Assembly: GCA_021796445.1 (NCBI GenBank)
Contig: JAKACB010000004.1
Coordinates: forward strand, 1-53,331
Source: Nanobdellota archaeon
GTDB lineage: Archaea > Nanoarchaeota > Nanoarchaeia > Parvarchaeales > Parvarchaeaceae
Direction: 5' to 3'
DNA: 53,331 nucleotides
Below the pieces are notes generated by a model, which had not been told where the DNA came from, did not search any database, and worked only from the letters and a program-made list of their open reading frames with translations. Each line of letters opens with the position of its first letter. The first letter of the stretch is position 1. This document shows, piece by piece, positions 7,330 through 15,039 of the stretch. The translations under genes were made by a program, and so were the position numbers.

Positions 7330-8528
7330 TGGTATTCAAAGCCTTAAATGATGCTTTTATAATTGCCAAAAGAGATTTGATTGAACTTTACAGAACACCT
7401 TTTAGGCTTGTCATGATGTTTGTTTTCCCTGTTCTTATAATAATGCTATTTGGTTTTATGTTTCCTTCTACTTCTAGCTTCAACGGCATTCATATAGGTA
7501 TAGTAAACAACGATAGCGGATTTACTTTTAACAGCCATACAATATACTTAAGCAATTCCTTCATTTCACTTGTAAAGTACAACTCAAGCATTACTTTTAG
7601 TAACTATTCTTCGCTGGCTTTAGCCGAATCAGCTTTAAGAAGCGGTGCCATAGACTCTATTCTCTATTTTCCCGCAAATTTCACAAGCGTAAGCCTTTCT
7701 GGTCAACCAACGCAATTAAAACTGGTAACAAACCCAACCTCTCCAACATTGGAGGAATATATAAATGCTAAAGTATCCGTAGCATCAACTGTACTTTCTG
7801 CAGAAATAGTCAATGGAACTGTTTCTAAATTGAATTCTGAGCTAGTAGGTTTACCGAAAATAAACCCAGAATTTGTAATTTCGCCTCTTGTAGTAAGTTC
7901 TGTACCCATACTTTCTGGCAATTATTTTGATTTTATAGGCCCGGGGCTAATAATGCTTCTTAGCATGATGGCGGGATTAACCGCATTAGGTTCAGCGTTA
8001 AGTAGAGAAAAAGAAGACGGGACTATAACTGCTGTAATGCTTTCACCTATAAGAACAGGTTCTTTTTTAACCGGAAAGATGCTTTCACAGCTGGTAAGGA
8101 GTTTAATACAGTCTGCGGTAGTAGTTATTCTTGTAATTCTTTTATTTCACATGAGCTTCAATGGAAACATTTTACTTACTGCTGCCATACTTATACTTGG
8201 AATATTTGGTTTCCTTGGCTTAGGGCTTTTAGTAACTGCACTGACTAAAGACCAGGAAACTTCTCAGCTATTGTTAAACCTTGTTTTCTTTCCTATGCTG
8301 TTTTTAAGCGGAGTGCTTTATCCCTTGCAGGAATTACCTTCAGTTATAGCAGATATAGCGAAATTCCTCCCGTTGACTTACGGTGTTGAAGCTTTCAGAC
8401 AGGTGGTCGTTTTTAATGCGCCATTTACTTCGGTATGGTCATCAATGCTTATACTGTTCTTATTCGGCGCAGTATCACTTGCAATTGCAGTTCCAGTATT
8501 CCTTATAAAGAAAGGTAGTGGTAATTAG
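7326..8528 (+). CDS. ABC-2 type transporter permease
   Basis: A 400-residue membrane protein. One N-terminal span (about 28-46) is followed by a roughly 170-residue external domain rich in Ser/Thr/Asn, then five C-terminal spans from about 205 to 395. This is the YhgE/DrrB-like ABC-2 layout. The ALSREKEDGTITAVMLSPI segment is the conserved cytoplasmic coupling helix of ABC-2 permeases. It overlaps the ATPase gene by four bases (ATGA). It forms the export pore for the PadR-controlled pump. A second ABC-2 permease at 46386 has no external domain, so the two pumps probably handle different substrates. Confidence 0.9.
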   Translation: MMVFKALNDAFIIAKRDLIELYRTPFRLVMMFVFPVLIIMLFGFMFPSTSSFNGIHIGIVNNDSGFTFNSHTIYLSNSFISLVKYNSSITFSNYSSLALAESALRSGAIDSILYFPANFTSVSLSGQPTQLKLVTNPTSPTLEEYINAKVSVASTVLSAEIVNGTVSKLNSELVGLPKINPEFVISPLVVSSVPILSGNYFDFIGPGLIMLLSMMAGLTALGSALSREKEDGTITAVMLSPIRTGSFLTGKMLSQLVRSLIQSAVVVILVILLFHMSFNGNILLTAAILILGIFGFLGLGLLVTALTKDQETSQLLLNLVFFPMLFLSGVLYPLQELPSVIADIAKFLPLTYGVEAFRQVVVFNAPFTSVWSSMLILFLFGAVSLAIAVPVFLIKKGSGN

Positions 8529-8564
8529 GATAGTATAAAAGTATAAAATGAGGTATTTAAATAA

Positions 8565-9365
8565 ATGGGCAATAAGATAAAAGAGCTTATAAAAAATAAA
8601 GATCTCCTTCTTTTAGATGGCGATGGAACATTATATCTTTGGGATACTCCTTTTTCATCCTCTTCCGCATTTTTAAGTAAATTGATCCAAATGGGCAAAA
8701 AGTTTATAATTCTAAGCAATAACGATTCAGAAAGCAAGGAAAAAAGGTTAAGGGCTCTAGGTAAAATATTAAAGATTAATTTAAAAGAAGAACAGTTACT
8801 ACTCCCAAATGATTTGGTAGAAGATTTTTTAATTAAAAAGAAAATCAAAAGATTTGATGGAGTAATATCAAATGATTTCCTAAGAGAACTTTTGTTAAAG
8901 GGATTTATATTTGATAAGGAAAATCCTGAGATAGTAATAGTCGGATTTGATGTAAATCTCACTTATGAAAAATTAAGAAGAAACATAGCTCATCTAAATA
9001 AAGGAGCCAAGTTTCTACTGACACATAACGACCCTTTATGCCCTTATAAGAGAGGAAAAGAAATACCAGATGCCGGTTTGATAATAACGCTTATAACACA
9101 GGCCGTAAAAAGGGAACCTGATTACACATTCGGAAAACCATTCAAGTCCACCATAGATTATATTGCAAAAAAATATAAAATTAAAAGGAACAGGATACTG
9201 ATAGTAGGGGACAGAATAAACACAGATATAAAAATGGCCAATGAGAATGGTATAGATTCTATCTGGATAATGAATGCTAAAAGCGAAAAAAACGAAAAGC
9301 CATACACTCCAACCGAAAAAGTCTCTTCTATTGACGCTATCTATTATCAAATAAAATACTTATAA
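8565..9365 (+). CDS. HAD-superfamily phosphatase, NagD/phosphoglycolate-phosphatase-like (class IIA)
   Basis: A 266-residue protein. LLLLDGDGTLY contains the nucleophile D18 and acid/base D20. SNN near residue 56 is motif II, FGKP near 190 precedes the lysine motif, and GDRINTDIKMA near 217 is motif IV. The cap region between residues about 80 and 180 (VIVGFDVNLTYEKL, THNDPLCP) is the class IIA type found in NagD and p-nitrophenyl phosphatases. It would hydrolyse small phosphometabolites, possibly phosphoglycolate or glycerol phosphate. TATA-like boxes lie in the 36-base gap after the ABC operon, so it is probably transcribed separately. Confidence 0.9.
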   Translation: MGNKIKELIKNKDLLLLDGDGTLYLWDTPFSSSSAFLSKLIQMGKKFIILSNNDSESKEKRLRALGKILKINLKEEQLLLPNDLVEDFLIKKKIKRFDGVISNDFLRELLLKGFIFDKENPEIVIVGFDVNLTYEKLRRNIAHLNKGAKFLLTHNDPLCPYKRGKEIPDAGLIITLITQAVKREPDYTFGKPFKSTIDYIAKKYKIKRNRILIVGDRINTDIKMANENGIDSIWIMNAKSEKNEKPYTPTEKVSSIDAIYYQIKYL

Positions 9366-9459
9366 TTGTAGTCTAATAGATTATTCTTTGTTATTAGTAT
9401 CTTCCTTATCTATTTGTCAATGCCAAATAGTTTATTAACGTGTAAATATTACTGATATT

Positions 9460-9861
9460 ATGAGCGAGAATAGGCCGGATAATTACTCCCCTGGGAAGTG
9501 TAATATAGGGCCTAAAGAGATAAGGAAAAGATACATTGGAGGGCTTGCAGGTTTCGTTGTTTTTGTAATTCTTGCCATCTTTCTTTCAATTTTTAAAGTA
9601 AATTATCTATTTTTTATTTTATTGGCGTTTCCTTTATTTTTGGGTTTTATAGGTTTTTACCAGGGGTATAAGAGGTTCTGCGTTGCAAATGCTATTAACG
9701 GAGTATATTTAATTTCCCATACTAAAAAAGGTTCAGTAAAGAATAAAGCATTGCATCTTGTTGACTTGAAGGAGGCAGGAGTTTTAATTACTTATTCACT
9801 TATTTCTACTGCAGTCCTTACAACAATCATGATTTTAATTGCTTACTACGGAGTTATATGA
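9460..9861 (+). CDS. Small membrane protein with a conserved CNIGP motif, first gene of the third membrane-pair operon
   Basis: A 133-residue protein. The cytoplasmic N-terminus contains GKCNIGPKEIRKRY. Two closely spaced spans follow (about 28-48 and 50-68), then FYQGYKRFCVANAINGV, and a third span at the end. The CNIGPxEIxxR start and RFCxxxxxxGV segment recall an uncharacterised family of bacterial and archaeal membrane proteins, but I cannot name it with certainty. Its stop overlaps the start of the next gene as ATGA, placing it in an operon with the third A/B membrane pair. The two cysteines, one before and one after the hairpin, could be metal or redox sites. Confidence 0.72.
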   Translation: MSENRPDNYSPGKCNIGPKEIRKRYIGGLAGFVVFVILAIFLSIFKVNYLFFILLAFPLFLGFIGFYQGYKRFCVANAINGVYLISHTKKGSVKNKALHLVDLKEAGVLITYSLISTAVLTTIMILIAYYGVI

Positions 9862-10226
9862 TGTTATACATAAAAACAGCAGATGAGGTGATTTTTGGAC
9901 TGCTGAGCATACTTGGCATTTTCGCAGTTTATTATGGTATGATAATTTTAAGAGCATTGATAAAGCACATAAAAGACCGAGCACCTCTGTCAAGTTATCT
10001 TTTGAATCCAGAAAAAACAAGAACTCCTTATTTTGTATTTGCAGGTTTATTTGCCTTTCTTACAGGATTGATGGCTTTTTCAGATTTTCTTGACGGAGGA
10101 TTTAATCCAACAACAGTTCTGCAGTATTCCACGTCCTTTTTGGGTTTTATTTTTGCGGTAATTACGGCAGTTTTTATTATCTTGGACATGCATTTTTGGT
10201 ATACGAGGTTTAAACGATTTATATGA
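9858..10226 (+). CDS. Small three-helix membrane protein, pair copy 3, subunit A
   Basis: A 122-residue paralogue of the proteins at 2311 and 3530. It carries IKHIKDRAPLSSYLLNPEK after the first span and ends in FWYTRFKRFI. The loop consensus over three copies is KHxxDxAPxxxxxLN, with a terminal aromatic/basic cluster. It is coupled to the upstream CNIGP protein and the downstream B subunit by ATGA overlaps at both ends. A second ATG three bases on (9861) is also usable. The strict conservation of the loop, against free drift of the membrane spans, suggests that the loop is the functional or partner-binding site on the cytoplasmic side. Confidence 0.75.
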   Translation: MMLYIKTADEVIFGLLSILGIFAVYYGMIILRALIKHIKDRAPLSSYLLNPEKTRTPYFVFAGLFAFLTGLMAFSDFLDGGFNPTTVLQYSTSFLGFIFAVITAVFIILDMHFWYTRFKRFI

Positions 10227-10618
10227 CAGGAAATGAGATATTTGGTGTTGTGGGCATTATCTCAGGAACAGTGATTTTAGTATCTACTCTCGGCTTTGTT
10301 TATTTTATGTTATCTTCCTACAGATATGGATCTAGAGAAGAAGCAAACAGGTTTTTTGGTACGTACATGTTTAATAACCCAAAGAGGTACATACTTGCAT
10401 TTCTGTTTCTTGTAATTACCGGAAGCTCTCTGGCTATCGGCTTCATATCTGCTTTCGTAGCCAGTTTTTTTATCAATCCTATAAGTATTTGGGAGTTTTT
10501 AAGTGATGTTGCAATTTTATCGCTTGCTTGTTTCTTTGTAACATTTACAAGCATAGACCATCCAAAATCCTTTCTAAGGTATGTAGCGTTTCTTAAAACA
10601 AAGAAGAAAAAGAAGTAG
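10223..10618 (+). CDS. Small three-helix membrane protein, pair copy 3, subunit B
   Basis: A 131-residue protein with three predicted spans (about 7-29, 55-83 and 89-110). It is longer than the other B subunits because of a charged loop, SSYRYGSREEANRFFGTYMF, and a lysine-rich tail KTKKKKK. The start overlaps the A stop as ATGA, as in copies 1 and 2. The NNPKRYILAFLF segment before the second span resembles RNPTLF and KNPLKAV in the other copies. It is the last gene of the 9460-10618 operon, followed by a T-rich terminator. Function unknown. Confidence 0.7.
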   Translation: MTGNEIFGVVGIISGTVILVSTLGFVYFMLSSYRYGSREEANRFFGTYMFNNPKRYILAFLFLVITGSSLAIGFISAFVASFFINPISIWEFLSDVAILSLACFFVTFTSIDHPKSFLRYVAFLKTKKKKK

Positions 10619-10634
10619 TTTTATTTTTTTAATT
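10619..10634 (+). terminator. T-rich transcription terminator
   Basis: A TTTTATTTTTTTAATT run directly follows the stop codon of the third pair's B subunit. Archaeal RNA polymerase terminates on such oligo-T tracts without needing a hairpin. The next gene starts about 45 bases later. Confidence 0.5.
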
Positions 10635-10676
10635 GCATTTGGATAGCGTTAAATTCTTTAAAATACTCAAATTAAA

Positions 10677-11411
10677 ATGAGAATGCCACTAGTCTATGGA
10701 CACAGGGGAGCTGCAATAGAAGCCCCAGAAAATACGCTGCCATCATTTAAACTTGCTAAAAAACTAGGGGTTTATGGTGTAGAAATGGACCTTCATACAA
10801 GCAAAGATGGCGAATTAATTGTAATGCACGATGAAACATTAGATAGAACTACTAATGGTAGTGGTTTGATTCATTTGCATACTATCGAAGAGATTAAAAG
10901 GCTTGATGCCGGTTTTAAGTTTGGTAAGAGATGGAAAGGAACGAGAGTATCTACATTACGGGAAGTATTTGAGGGACTGGGAAGAATAAATTATTATCTG
11001 GAAATAAAACAAAGTTCAAAGATTTATCCTGGCATAGAGGAAAAAATGTTGAATTTAATAAGTGAGTTTAATCTAAAAAATAACGTTCAAATAATATCCT
11101 TTGACTTTGATTCTTTAGAAATTGTTAGGGAATTGGACAAAACAATTATAACTGGTTTACTTTACACGGGTAAATCCTCTTGGTTTATTGACATCGCTAA
11201 AACCCTAAAAATCAACTTTTTACAGCCTTCATTTAATTTAATCTATCAGGAGGATATTGAAATTGCCAGAAAAAATGGTTTTAAAGTAGCGGCTTGGACG
11301 GTAGATACAGTGGAAGAAATAAAACGGGCAATAGCTCTAAAGGTTGATAGTATAACCTCAAACAATCCAAGACTTGTACTGCGTATGCTTAAAAGGTATG
11401 CAAAATTATAG
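10677..11411 (+). CDS. ugpQ: Glycerophosphodiester phosphodiesterase
   Basis: A 244-residue TIM-barrel protein. GHRG (8-11) with H9 and R10, APENT (16-20), VEMDLH (35-40) and MHDETLDRTTNG (50-61) are the complete GDPD active-site set, with H9 and H51 as the acid/base pair and E36/D38 binding metal. IKQSSKIYPG and NNPRLV fit the rest of the barrel. It splits glycerophosphodiesters, probably from lipid head groups, into an alcohol and glycerol phosphate. There is no signal peptide, so it is cytoplasmic. It overlaps the glycerol kinase start by 14 bases, linking it to glycerol use. The cytoplasmic length and motif order match UgpQ. Confidence 0.93.
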   Translation: MRMPLVYGHRGAAIEAPENTLPSFKLAKKLGVYGVEMDLHTSKDGELIVMHDETLDRTTNGSGLIHLHTIEEIKRLDAGFKFGKRWKGTRVSTLREVFEGLGRINYYLEIKQSSKIYPGIEEKMLNLISEFNLKNNVQIISFDFDSLEIVRELDKTIITGLLYTGKSSWFIDIAKTLKINFLQPSFNLIYQEDIEIARKNGFKVAAWTVDTVEEIKRAIALKVDSITSNNPRLVLRMLKRYAKL

Positions 11412-12873
11412 ATACTTAGCAGCAATAGACCAGGGGACAACCGGTACAAAATGTTTGATATTTGATATAACTGGAAAGGTCATAAGTAAGGCATATAAGA
11501 GACATAAACAAATCCTGCCTAAGGAAGGTTGGGTAGAGCACAATCCTTTGGAAATATTAAGTAATGTTAAATTTGTTTTAAGCTCTGCCATTCATTCTGC
11601 AAAGTTAGAAGCTAAAGATATTGCCGCGGTGGGAATAAGCAACCAAAGAGAGACAACAATATTATGGGATAAGAAAACAGGAATGCCTTTGGGCAATGCA
11701 ATAGTATGGCAAGATGTGCGTACGCGGGGGCTGATAAAAAGGATAAGAGATGCTAATGGCGAAACGGAAATAAAGCAGAGAACGGGTCTAAAACTGAGTA
11801 GTTATTTTTCTGCTTCTAAGATAAAGTGGTTAATTGATAACTCAAATAAAGTTAGGGAACTAATCCGAGAAAAACGCGTATTGGCAGGTAATATTGACAG
11901 TTGGCTTATATGGAAATTAACTGGTGGAAAAAATCATCTAACAGATTATACAAATGCATCAAGAACGTTGTTAATGAATTTAAGAACCAAGGAATGGGAT
12001 TCCGAGATGCTGGATATTTTCAAAATACCTAAAAGTATACTGCCAGAAATAAAGCCGTCTATAAACAATGAAGGATTTGGAATCATCAATTATAGTGGTT
12101 TTAAAGGGGTTAAAATAATGGGAGTACTTGGAGATCAGCAGGCAGCACTACTTGGAGAAAGAGCAATTTTCAATTCTGATATAAAGATTACATACGGAAC
12201 AGGCAGCTTTGTACTTCAAAACACTGGCAGAGAGATAAAAAGAGAAAAGGGCCTTCTAACCACATGCGCTTATGGAACAGGAAAAAATAACTGTACATAT
12301 GCTTTAGAAGGATCTGTACCGATATCCGGAGAAATATTTGATTGGTTGGAAGAAATTGGTATAATGAAATCTCTCTCAGAGATTAGAGCTGCAATAAACT
12401 CTTCAGTAGATACCAATCTTTTCTTAGTACCTGCGTTTAGCGGGTTATTTTCCCCATACTGGGATGAATCTGCAAGAGGTATAATTATAGGATTAACAAG
12501 AAAATCCAACAAGCTTGCTTTTATAAGAGCTGCAGTATACTCCATATGTATGCAGGTCGTGGATATAGTAAAAATGATGGAAAATTTCAATAATAAAATA
12601 AACGTTGATGGAGGTGTTGCAAACAATGACTATATAATGCAGTTACAAGCAAATTTGCTAGGTAAAAGGATTTATAGGTCGAATTTAGTGGAAGAAAGCG
12701 CATTTGGCGCAGCATTGTCCGCCGGTATATCCTCAGGCATATGGGATTTCAATAAAATAAAAAATTTAAACAGATCTGGTAGGTATTTTTATCCAAAAGC
12801 GGGTAGTAAACCCTATAATACTATATATGATAAATGGCTTGATGCAGTGAAAAGGTCAAGAAATTGGGAATAG
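11398..12873 (+). CDS. glpK: Glycerol kinase
   Basis: The start is placed at ATG 11398, because YLAAIDQGTTGTKCLIFD then begins at residue 6, as in the family; an upstream in-frame ATG at 11374 is less likely. The 491-residue product carries the FGGY signatures, including GISNQRETTILWD, VWQDVRT, the GTGSF phosphate-binding loop (TYGTGSFVLQNTG) and the DGGVANNDYIMQLQA block. It phosphorylates glycerol to glycerol-3-phosphate with ATP. It overlaps the phosphodiesterase gene and precedes an MFS carrier. The dehydrogenase at 21752 would oxidise its product. Allosteric sites of bacterial GlpK cannot be judged here. Confidence 0.95.
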   Translation: MQNYRYLAAIDQGTTGTKCLIFDITGKVISKAYKRHKQILPKEGWVEHNPLEILSNVKFVLSSAIHSAKLEAKDIAAVGISNQRETTILWDKKTGMPLGNAIVWQDVRTRGLIKRIRDANGETEIKQRTGLKLSSYFSASKIKWLIDNSNKVRELIREKRVLAGNIDSWLIWKLTGGKNHLTDYTNASRTLLMNLRTKEWDSEMLDIFKIPKSILPEIKPSINNEGFGIINYSGFKGVKIMGVLGDQQAALLGERAIFNSDIKITYGTGSFVLQNTGREIKREKGLLTTCAYGTGKNNCTYALEGSVPISGEIFDWLEEIGIMKSLSEIRAAINSSVDTNLFLVPAFSGLFSPYWDESARGIIIGLTRKSNKLAFIRAAVYSICMQVVDIVKMMENFNNKINVDGGVANNDYIMQLQANLLGKRIYRSNLVEESAFGAALSAGISSGIWDFNKIKNLNRSGRYFYPKAGSKPYNTIYDKWLDAVKRSRNWE

Positions 12874-12907
12874 AAAGATTTAAATATAATAAAAAATCGT
12901 TAAATTT

Positions 12908-14329
12908 ATGCAAAGTAATGCTGAAAACGTTCACGTGCCAAGGCGTTCCGTAATAACTACCCTTTCAGCAATGGGTTATTTTCTCGATGGTTATGATCTC
13001 AGTGTAATATCCGTTTTCACTCTAGTTTTAGTCACTTATAAAATATTCCAGTACTCCGCATTTACAGAATCATTTGTTACTGGTTCTGCACTGCTTGGAG
13101 CATTTGTAGGAGCAGTAATATTTGGTCATTATGCAGATAGAATAGGGAGGAGATATCTTTATATCTTTGATCTTGTTTTCTTTGCAGTCTTTGCAATATT
13201 ATCAGCATTGTCAACAAATATAACAGAAATGATAATCTTCAGATTCTTCGTTGGTTGGGGAGTGGGGGCAGATTATGCACTAAGCCCGGTTTATACTACT
13301 GAAATGTACCCTAATAAGAAGAGAGGTGCTGGATATGGCTGGGTATGGACATTTTGGAGCATAGGTGCGGCAGCAGCATTCATATTAGGATATGTCTTCT
13401 TCCTAAGCAACCCATTAACGAGCTGGAGATGGGTTTTAGCATTAGGCGCAATACCTGCAATCATAACTGTGATACTTAGAACAAGGATGCCTGAATCTGC
13501 AAGATGGAAGATAATAGATGAAGGAAAAGCTAGTGATAAAGTTGTAAAGACTGTGGCTCAAAAGATAGGAATGACCCAGCAGGATATTAAAGCTATCTTG
13601 TCTGAAAGACAAAAAGAAGCAAATATAGCCGCAGGTTCATTTTCTGCACTATTCAAAGGAGAATACGGAAAGAGAACAGCAGTTGTTTGGACACAGTGGA
13701 TAATCTATGATTTGGCAGGCTATGGTATAGGACTGTACTCGCCATTGATACTTAAAGGACTAGGAGTCGCAGGTTCAACATCTCTTTTATATTCATTTAT
13801 ATTTTACATGCCGATAGGCTTTTTGGGAGCTTTCGGTGCAGTAATGCTTAATGACAGGATAGGAAGAAGACCATTACAGGCATTAGGTTTTGCAGGAATG
13901 GCCGTGGCAATGCTTTTATTCTTTATAGCTGCAACAGCAGCAGCTTCAATCGCGATAACAATAGGTATAATCGCATTCATATTTGATTATGGCCTTGGAA
14001 ATTTAGGTCCAGGAAACACTATGGGTTTATACGCAATAGAGCTTTTGCCTACGAAGCTAAGATCATCTTCAATGGGAAGTGCAACCGGAATAACCAGAAT
14101 TGCATCGTTCGCTTCAGCATTTCTATTTCCTTACTTGACCCTTACGATAGGTAAATCAGGATTCTTCTTTATACTTTTAGCACTGATGTTATTCGTGTTC
14201 TTCTTCACTGTATTCTTTACACCTGAAACAAAGGGATTAACCTTAGAGGAGATAGCAATAGCTTCTTATAAGCATGTACATGGAGTTCCAAAATTAGTCA
14301 TGCCTAATAAAGCTAAGGCTAAAAAGTGA
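12908..14329 (+). CDS. MFS transporter of the metabolite:proton symporter type (sugar/organic acid/phosphate)
   Basis: A 473-residue protein with 12 predicted spans. GYFLDGYDLSVISVF in the first span and the motif GHYADRIGRRYLY between spans 2 and 3 are typical of the MFS sugar/metabolite symporters. RFFVGWGVGADYALSPVYTTEMYP matches span 4 and the following loop of phosphate and organic-acid permeases in this group. A cytoplasmic loop near 200-250 separates the halves. It has its own TATA-like TTTAAATA about 26 bases before the ATG. Its position after ugpQ-glpK suggests uptake of a glycerol-related substrate, but the family is too broad to name it. The C-terminus is lysine-rich. Confidence 0.85.
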   Translation: MQSNAENVHVPRRSVITTLSAMGYFLDGYDLSVISVFTLVLVTYKIFQYSAFTESFVTGSALLGAFVGAVIFGHYADRIGRRYLYIFDLVFFAVFAILSALSTNITEMIIFRFFVGWGVGADYALSPVYTTEMYPNKKRGAGYGWVWTFWSIGAAAAFILGYVFFLSNPLTSWRWVLALGAIPAIITVILRTRMPESARWKIIDEGKASDKVVKTVAQKIGMTQQDIKAILSERQKEANIAAGSFSALFKGEYGKRTAVVWTQWIIYDLAGYGIGLYSPLILKGLGVAGSTSLLYSFIFYMPIGFLGAFGAVMLNDRIGRRPLQALGFAGMAVAMLLFFIAATAAASIAITIGIIAFIFDYGLGNLGPGNTMGLYAIELLPTKLRSSSMGSATGITRIASFASAFLFPYLTLTIGKSGFFFILLALMLFVFFFTVFFTPETKGLTLEEIAIASYKHVHGVPKLVMPNKAKAKK

Positions 14330-14347
14330 TTTTTTAGTTTCTAAAAT

Positions 14348-14956
14348 TTAAATTATAAGGTTTAGTCTTAGCCATTCAAGTATTTTTTTCTTGTAAGCTT
14401 TTTCTCTTTCTTTGTCTACTTTATTTTCAATATTTTTCTTTGCCTGATCAGTTACATCAATTAATTTTTCGTTATTAGAACCTTTGTTAATTACTTCTAT
14501 TATAGCACCAGCTATGTCAGTATACTCATCCATTTTATCCATCCAGTAATCCGGTAATTTATACGTAAGAATCGAGTGCAGCATGTATGAAAGCGTTGGA
14601 ACGTGCATTTTTCCTATTTCAACGGATTTTTTCCATCTTGTAAATATTGAGTTTGGTGGTGGCAACAATAATAGAAACTTAAAATAATCTTCTAATGTGT
14701 CTATCATCTTACTATCAAGCAATTCATATTCAAAACCATTTTTACCAATAACTAACATTCTAGGTTTCTTTTTCTCTAACTCCCTTAAATTTTTAATTAT
14801 ATGGTCAAAGGTATCATTTAATTTCTCATAATGGTTATTTTCAGGGTAAAACAGTCGTTTTCTGTCCAGATACAGGATTTTTATTCCTTGCGCAATGTTT
14901 GCTCTTAGAATAATATCATCATCTACTTTGGGTTTTTCTTTTCTTTTAAATATCAT
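14348..14956 (-). CDS. Unrecognised soluble protein, 202 residues
   Basis: The protein is soluble and charged. It has an N-terminal basic patch (FKRKEKPKVDDDI), an aromatic/leucine-rich middle (DTLEDYFKFLLLLPPPNS, then TLSYMLHSILTYKLPDYWMDKMDEY) and a lysine/glutamate-rich C-terminal helix (KNIENKVDKEREKAYKKKILEWL). I recognise no family. The pattern of helices suggests a small helical scaffold or RNA/membrane-associated protein, but this is guesswork. It converges on the MFS gene with only 18 bases between stops. Upstream on its own strand lies the DEAD-box helicase gene, 83 bases away, so a shared transcript is possible. Confidence 0.6.
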   Translation of the reverse strand: MIFKRKEKPKVDDDIILRANIAQGIKILYLDRKRLFYPENNHYEKLNDTFDHIIKNLRELEKKKPRMLVIGKNGFEYELLDSKMIDTLEDYFKFLLLLPPPNSIFTRWKKSVEIGKMHVPTLSYMLHSILTYKLPDYWMDKMDEYTDIAGAIIEVINKGSNNEKLIDVTDQAKKNIENKVDKEREKAYKKKILEWLRLNLII

Positions 14957-15039
14957 TATTATAATAATATATGTTGTGGATTTATTAATTCTTCTGCCAT
15001 AAAACCTATCTATTAGCTTTTTATAAGCAATATGAAAAA

